Assembly (NCBI GenBank): GCA_014529385.2
Contig: CM043970.1
Location: forward strand, 46,364,779 to 46,428,778
Source: Adiantum capillus-veneris
Lineage: Eukaryota; Streptophyta; Polypodiopsida; Polypodiales; Pteridaceae
Direction of reading: 5' to 3'
DNA length: 64,000 bases
The translations under genes were made by a program, and so were the position numbers. This document shows, piece by piece, positions 59,781-64,000 of the stretch. Position 1 is the first letter of the stretch. Every line of letters begins with the position of its first letter. The notes beneath the pieces are model-generated. The model was given only the letters and a program-made list of their open reading frames with translations, did not search any database and was not told the DNA's origin.

Positions 59781-60500
59781 TTACATATTTATGGACATTG
59801 TATTCCACGTTTGGCCAGTAGACGCCCAGTCTTTGTAACCGTTAGCTTGTCTGTGTTTCACGAGTGTGAAATCCCGTATTTTGTATATGAGCTTGTTTGA
59901 GGTAGTAGGTGGTATCTTCAGGATGTACACACAGTTCACTATCCCATCCTTACTGTGTTTGTACAGTCGTCCTGCTAAAAGGATGAGATTTCGTGTTTGA
60001 TGGATAATTGATGGTTGTCTTTCTATCTGCAAAGAGCCGATTGTGAGTAGAGGAATGGCCTCTTCGCTCCATCTCGGCACCATTTCTATGTTAAACAGAT
60101 ATGAATCAGGAAGGTCATCATCAACACCCTCAGGTGCTTCCCCATGCAATAGACGTGAAAGATGATCTACTCTTTGGTGTGTGGTCCCCTTTTTTACGAC
60201 CACTGTGAAGTCAAACTCAAGCAACAGTATAAACCAGTGAACAATTCTTCCAGTGTTGCAAGGTTTGTTTACTAGATATAGCGAGGCTTGATGATCCACG
60301 AAAAAGACAAACTTGTTTGCTAGAAGGTAGTGTCTAAATTTCTTGACAACATAGATAATTCCCATACCTTCTCTTTCCGTAGTGGTATAATTTCTCTCTG
60401 CGTTGCTTACTTGCCAACTAGAGTAGCAAATGGGAAAATCCATTTTCTTCTCTCCTGGCTGGGCTACTATGCACCCGATGGCATAGGCTGATGCATCCAC
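59781..60500 (-). pseudogene. RNase H domain
   Basis: Shows VDASAYAIGCIVAQ (first catalytic Asp), YTTTEREGMGIIYVVKKFRHYL (Glu), VFFVDHQASLYLV (Asp) and HQRVDHLSRL (last Asp). 239 codons are open; separated from RT by a short frame change at ~60510. Confidence 0.88.
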
Positions 60501-60520
60501 ATGGACATGGAAATTTTTCT

Positions 60521-61318
60521 TCAGTCAGGGGCTTGCAAAATTGGAGCTGAAATTAAATGTTGCTTCAATTTTTGGAAAGCTTGCTCACATTCCTCCGTCC
60601 ATTCAAATTTAGTTATGAGGGCGTACAATGGCTTAGCTATTACATCATACATATATATGAAACGCCTGTAGTATCCGCAATGCCCCATAAATGCTTGTAC
60701 TTCTTTTATCTTCGTTGGTCTCGATAGTGCAGCAATTGTATGCACCTTTTCTTGATCAATTGAAATGCCGTTTTTGGACACTATGTGGCCCAGAATTCTA
60801 CCCCGACTTACCATGAAGACGCATTTTTCCGGGTTTAAGCAAATAAGATATGTTCTGCATTTTTCAAAGACTTTTCCCAGATGAGTGATGTGGTCACTTC
60901 GTCGATGGGAATGAACACAAAGATCATCCATGTAGATCTCCAGAAATTGTCTGAGATATTCTTTGAATGCGTGGGTCATTAGTCTTTCAAATGTGGCCGG
61001 GGCATTGGTCAAGCCGAAAGGCATTACCTTGTATGCAAATATACCCCACTCTGTCGCAAAAGCTGTCTTATGCCAATCTTCTACTTTAATCGTCAACTGG
61101 TTGTAGCCTGAGAACCCATCCAAGAAACTATAGGCCTCTTTCCCTACTACCCTCTCAATAACATGATCGGTTATTGGCAGTGGGTAGTTATCCCTGATGG
61201 TGGCTGCATTTACTTGTTTGAGGTTTACACAAACACACAGTTTTGCCATTCTTTTTGGGTACCACCACAATCGGGGACACCCACTCGGTGTGCTCAATCT
61301 CGTAGATAAATTCAACAT
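60521..61318 (-). pseudogene. Reverse transcriptase domain
   Basis: 265 open codons: CVCVNLKQVNAATIRDNYPLP, FLDGFSGYNQL, MPFGLTNAPATFERLM, the catalytic IYMDDLCVHS and the thumb region up to LQAPD. The first strand, with the WVSPIVVVPK-type motif, is in another frame just upstream (near 61300), so one frameshift lies at the start. Confidence 0.9.
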
Positions 61319-61460
61319 CCTTTAGTTTGTCTATTTTCTCCTTGATTTTATTTGCAAAAGTTACATTGTACGTATAAGGACGTTGTCTGTGTGGTCTGGC
61401 ATCACTCTTAAGGGGAATCGTGTGCTGACATATCTCAAGATCTATCCCCTTTAGATCTTT

Positions 61461-62405
61461 TTATGACCATGTAAAGACATCTTTATATTGCTTGAGCGTA
61501 TCAACTAGAAGTTGCTCTTCCTCTTCAGTAAGGTCCGTGAAAATATATGCCGATTTAGGCTCCTCACCTTGTTCTGCTAAGTTGATGCTTTTCGTGTTTT
61601 CAGGTCCATCATATGAAGTTTCTGGTTCTTTGGGATCTCGTTTGGGTTTTTGCACCACTATCTTCCTATCCTGAATGGTATACTTCTTATAGTGGGATGG
61701 TGCATCGAATTTATAATCATTTGATTCCTTGTCAGTTTCCATTTTGTTGTCCAAACTTCCTTCAAAGCTCGTTTCAAATCATTGTATTTAACTTTGCACT
61801 CCATCTTGGACAACTTAAACGGTTTTTTGGTATTTTTCTCTTCTTTTTTTTTTTCGTTTTGATGTGGTTTTGGTTGAATCAGGTTGCATATATCACTGTG
61901 ATATCATGTCCTTGATACAGCCAGTCACTTCGACTAGTCTCAAGTACTACGTTTTGTCACTTAATAGAGGTACTAAGTCCTCGTTGTGCTTGTTGTGGTT
62001 GTTTTTGTGTTTATCTCGATACCTGTGTTGTCTTCGAGGGTTTTTGTTTGGGAAATCATAGTAGATCACTCGTTGATCCTTCCATTTGATACTTTGACTC
62101 GAGCTACTAGACAGCTCATCATCCGCGTTATCCTCTAGCATCTTATCAGTCGAGGCTTGAAAATCTTCTTCTTCATTCGTTTGGACAAAGTCCCTTGCAG
62201 AGATTTCATCCACTATGCGTCGGCACTCGGCCACCCCTTCCTTGTCAGGTACGTCTTCCCCTGTCTTCGAAGTTAGGCGGACATTCATCATCTGGAATGG
62301 AATGATATCATACCCTTCCTCATCAGAGAATTTGGTGAGGGTCACCTCGTTTACACAAACATCAAGATTAGCTAGTATTTGTTGCCATCCAAACGGTTCA
62401 AACAT
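61461..62405 (-). pseudogene. Linker between protease and reverse transcriptase
   Basis: 62405-61947 and 61754-61461 are acidic, low-complexity frames. The second ends LTEEEEQLLVDTLKQYKDVFTWS, the usual lead-in to gypsy RT. The first contains a Ser run and a basic His/Asn-rich tail. Confidence 0.7.
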
Positions 62406-62528
62406 CTCTTCTGGAAAAAGCTTTGCAGTAAACCACAGCCGTTGAAGACTTTACCTTCATTTATTGGTAACCCTGAAACTTGATCTGAGGTAAGGAAAGT
62501 TCCATCTCAATGGAAATCCAATCCTAAG

Positions 62529-63262
62529 ATGATGGACACTAAAACTCTTCACGAGCTGATGTCATCCCCTATCCGTTGTACACTGACTTTGTCAGAGTTA
62601 CTGAATATTAGACCGCATCTTTGGGATGAGGTCGCGAAAAATTTGGAAAAAATAGGGCTTGTAATTCCTTCACCCGAGGCTTCTCGAAACACGCTAAAGA
62701 CACGACCTCGAAGCAAACTAAACATGAGCCAGTGCCAGTAAACAAGGTAGGGGACTATTGTGAAGGTGAAGAAGGAAATACTACCCTACCAGTAGAGTAC
62801 AAGGACGTAAAATCGATAGCGATATTGGATAGTGGAGCCGGAATTCCCATAGCCACCAAAGCAATGTGGAAAAAATGGGGAAAACCTGCTCTAAGAAAAA
62901 CTAGAATGAGACTTCAACTAGTGGATGGGTACCTGGAGAGACCTATTGGCATCTTGGAGCAGATTGTAGTAACATCTTGTGGAATTGCATACGAACACAC
63001 CTTCGCTATTATGAATTTCGATGAGAGCAGCAATTTCGACATCATACTGGGCAAACCATTCATGCGTTAGCTCAAAATGGTGCAAGATTGGGCCTACGAC
63101 TATATCTATCTCAGGAACAAGGATGTCACTACGAAAATTAGTGTCACAGATCATAGCTATAAAGACGTAGAAAGAGCCCCAGGAGAAGACTTGCATTCCA
63201 CAACTGACCAGGAAGGAGGAATACCGGCTTGGCTCCAGAACAAAGCTCACCAATGGACATGA
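62529..63262 (+). pseudogene. Gag end and protease of the gypsy element, inverted
   Basis: Opposite strand to the rest of the element. 62529-62741: IRCTLTLSELLNIRPHLWDE, the Gag-protease junction pattern of gypsy elements. 62732-63070: protease with the active-site strand KSIAILDSGAGIPIATKAMW (DSG), the LQLVDGYLERPIG strand and DIILGKPFM. The frame runs on to 63262 as a linker. The neighbouring minus-strand Gag (above ~63340) and linker (below 62405) are what should flank this block if it were turned round. Confidence 0.75.
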
Positions 63263-63339
63263 GAAGCTTCGGATTGTGGAAGTCTAAAAAAGGAAGACTG
63301 CATTCTTGATAGGACTGCACAAGATGAAGCATACATACT

Positions 63340-63994
63340 ATCGATGTGCCTACATTGCCATACAATGATCGGATGTCATTTGGGTAGAGCTCATGCTCCA
63401 CGTGGATTTCTGGGATAGGAATTGACACAAGTGTGGCACTTCCATCTTTTCTATTCCTCATCTGTTCCCATAGCTCTTCAGGCCATTGTTCTTCTACCTC
63501 TGGAATTGGCAGTGGTACTTGAGAATGTGTTCCATCTGTTGTATTGGCTCCCACCCTCGTATCCAAAGGTGTTTCGTCTACAAGATTGGGTAGATTATTC
63601 TCTTCAATTCCCCTTTCCTCTAACTCCTGAACTTTTCTCGTATGAGTACCTTGGTCTTTGGAGTTGTAGGAATTGATGGTTCCATAAGCGCTTGAGCGGC
63701 TTGAATGAGCTCTTTGCACATCTTTAGCCTCTCTTTCTCATAGCCTGGATGAGGGTACGTTAACCACCTATCCTCTTGAGTTTGGCTAGGCTTTAGCCTT
63801 GCCTCGTAAGCTTTCAGAATTGCGTCCAAAGGTTCGAACACCTTGTCTACTAAGACTGACCCTCCTGATGGTAGTCCCGACGGTTTCTTTGTCTCGTTGT
63901 TGCCCTTAAGGTCTCTTTCCCTTTGAAGTTGTTCCTCTGTTTTCCGCAATTTGGTTTCCAATGCCATTTTTTTCTTTTCTCTTTTGGCTTTCAA
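63340..63994 (-). pseudogene. Gag fragment of the gypsy element
   Basis: 63994-63620 has a basic coiled-coil start (LETKLRKTEEQLQRERDL) and LKAYEARLKPSQTQ. 63719 to about 63340, in an overlapping different frame, has acidic PIPEVEEQWPEELWEQM. Coding character stops near 63340, where the inverted segment begins. The 5' end is beyond the window. Confidence 0.55.
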
Positions 63995-64000
63995 CTTGTT

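Larger units (their letters stand above)
57638..64000 (-). mobile_element. Ty3/gypsy element of a second lineage, internally rearranged
   Basis: Minus-strand order from the window edge: Gag (63994-63340), an inverted segment with protease (62530-63262, plus strand), linker (62405-61461), RT, RNase H, integrase, then a second protease-like domain. RT features (SFLDGFSGYNQL, GHIVSKNGISID, FMGHCGYYRRFI) look closer to the Athila/Tat side than to chromoviruses; no chromodomain follows the integrase. No LTR was found. The element continues beyond the window. Confidence 0.85.

Noticed and set aside
63144-63340. Minus-strand C-terminal half of the frame at 63719-63144
   Set aside because: Overlaps the plus-strand protease linker in the inverted segment and loses protein character below ~63340.

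Overview
This is nuclear DNA from a land plant. It is built almost entirely from transposable elements in different states of decay. The plant call rests on four things: a CACTA (En/Spm) element carrying TNP2-like and Transposase_24-like genes; Ty3/gypsy and Ty1/copia elements with initiator-Met tRNA primer sites; an L1-type LINE; and short introns of about 75-100 bp with canonical GT..AG ends. Long (GT)n and (GA)n tracts and the very high density of old elements suggest a large genome, perhaps a non-flowering plant, but that is only an impression. I saw no tRNA, rRNA, CRISPR or bacterial-type feature and no host gene I could name with confidence.

Layout. 1-4007: right-hand part of a CACTA element, with a decayed TNP2 transposase, an apparently intact three-exon second gene, a palindromic subterminal repeat array and the terminal inverted repeat. 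4459-5685 (minus): broken gene of unknown family. 5985-14463: three diverged tandem copies of a 2.3-3.4 kb unit. Each has, on the minus strand, a TATA-like box next to a small inverted repeat and at least one conserved splice-donor-like site. The middle unit also holds an uninterrupted 154-aa ORF on the plus strand. 14600-14733: end of a second CACTA element. 15745-21400 (minus): LINE pieces in permuted order. 21765-25457 (plus): TATA box, a ~150-bp AT-rich tandem array, a short ORF, then a truncated LTR retroelement (LTR, primer site, gag-like remnant). 26153-28466 (plus): decayed spliced gene of a family I do not recognise, probably transposon-derived. 30339-38885 (minus): nearly complete chromovirus with LTRs, primer site, gag, protease, RT, RNase H, integrase, chromodomain and polypurine tract. 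43798-45693 (minus): deleted copia element. 47494-50400 (plus): older relative of the chromovirus, in opposite orientation. 51518-55002 (minus): broken coiled-coil ORF, preceded by a leader-like region with five copies of a 20-bp palindrome. 57638-64000 (minus): a second Ty3/gypsy lineage.

The most unusual items are these. (i) A retropepsin-like domain is fused in frame behind the integrase of the 57-64 kb element, while a different protease domain of that element lies in an internally inverted segment. (ii) The tandem units at 6-14 kb carry a promoter-proximal inverted repeat that shows a compensatory change between copies. (iii) The unknown gene family lies at 26-28.5 kb. (iv) The palindrome array lies at 55.2-56.3 kb. 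Nearly all coding regions here are broken. The exceptions are the CACTA second gene, the LINE ORF1 and the 154-aa ORF.
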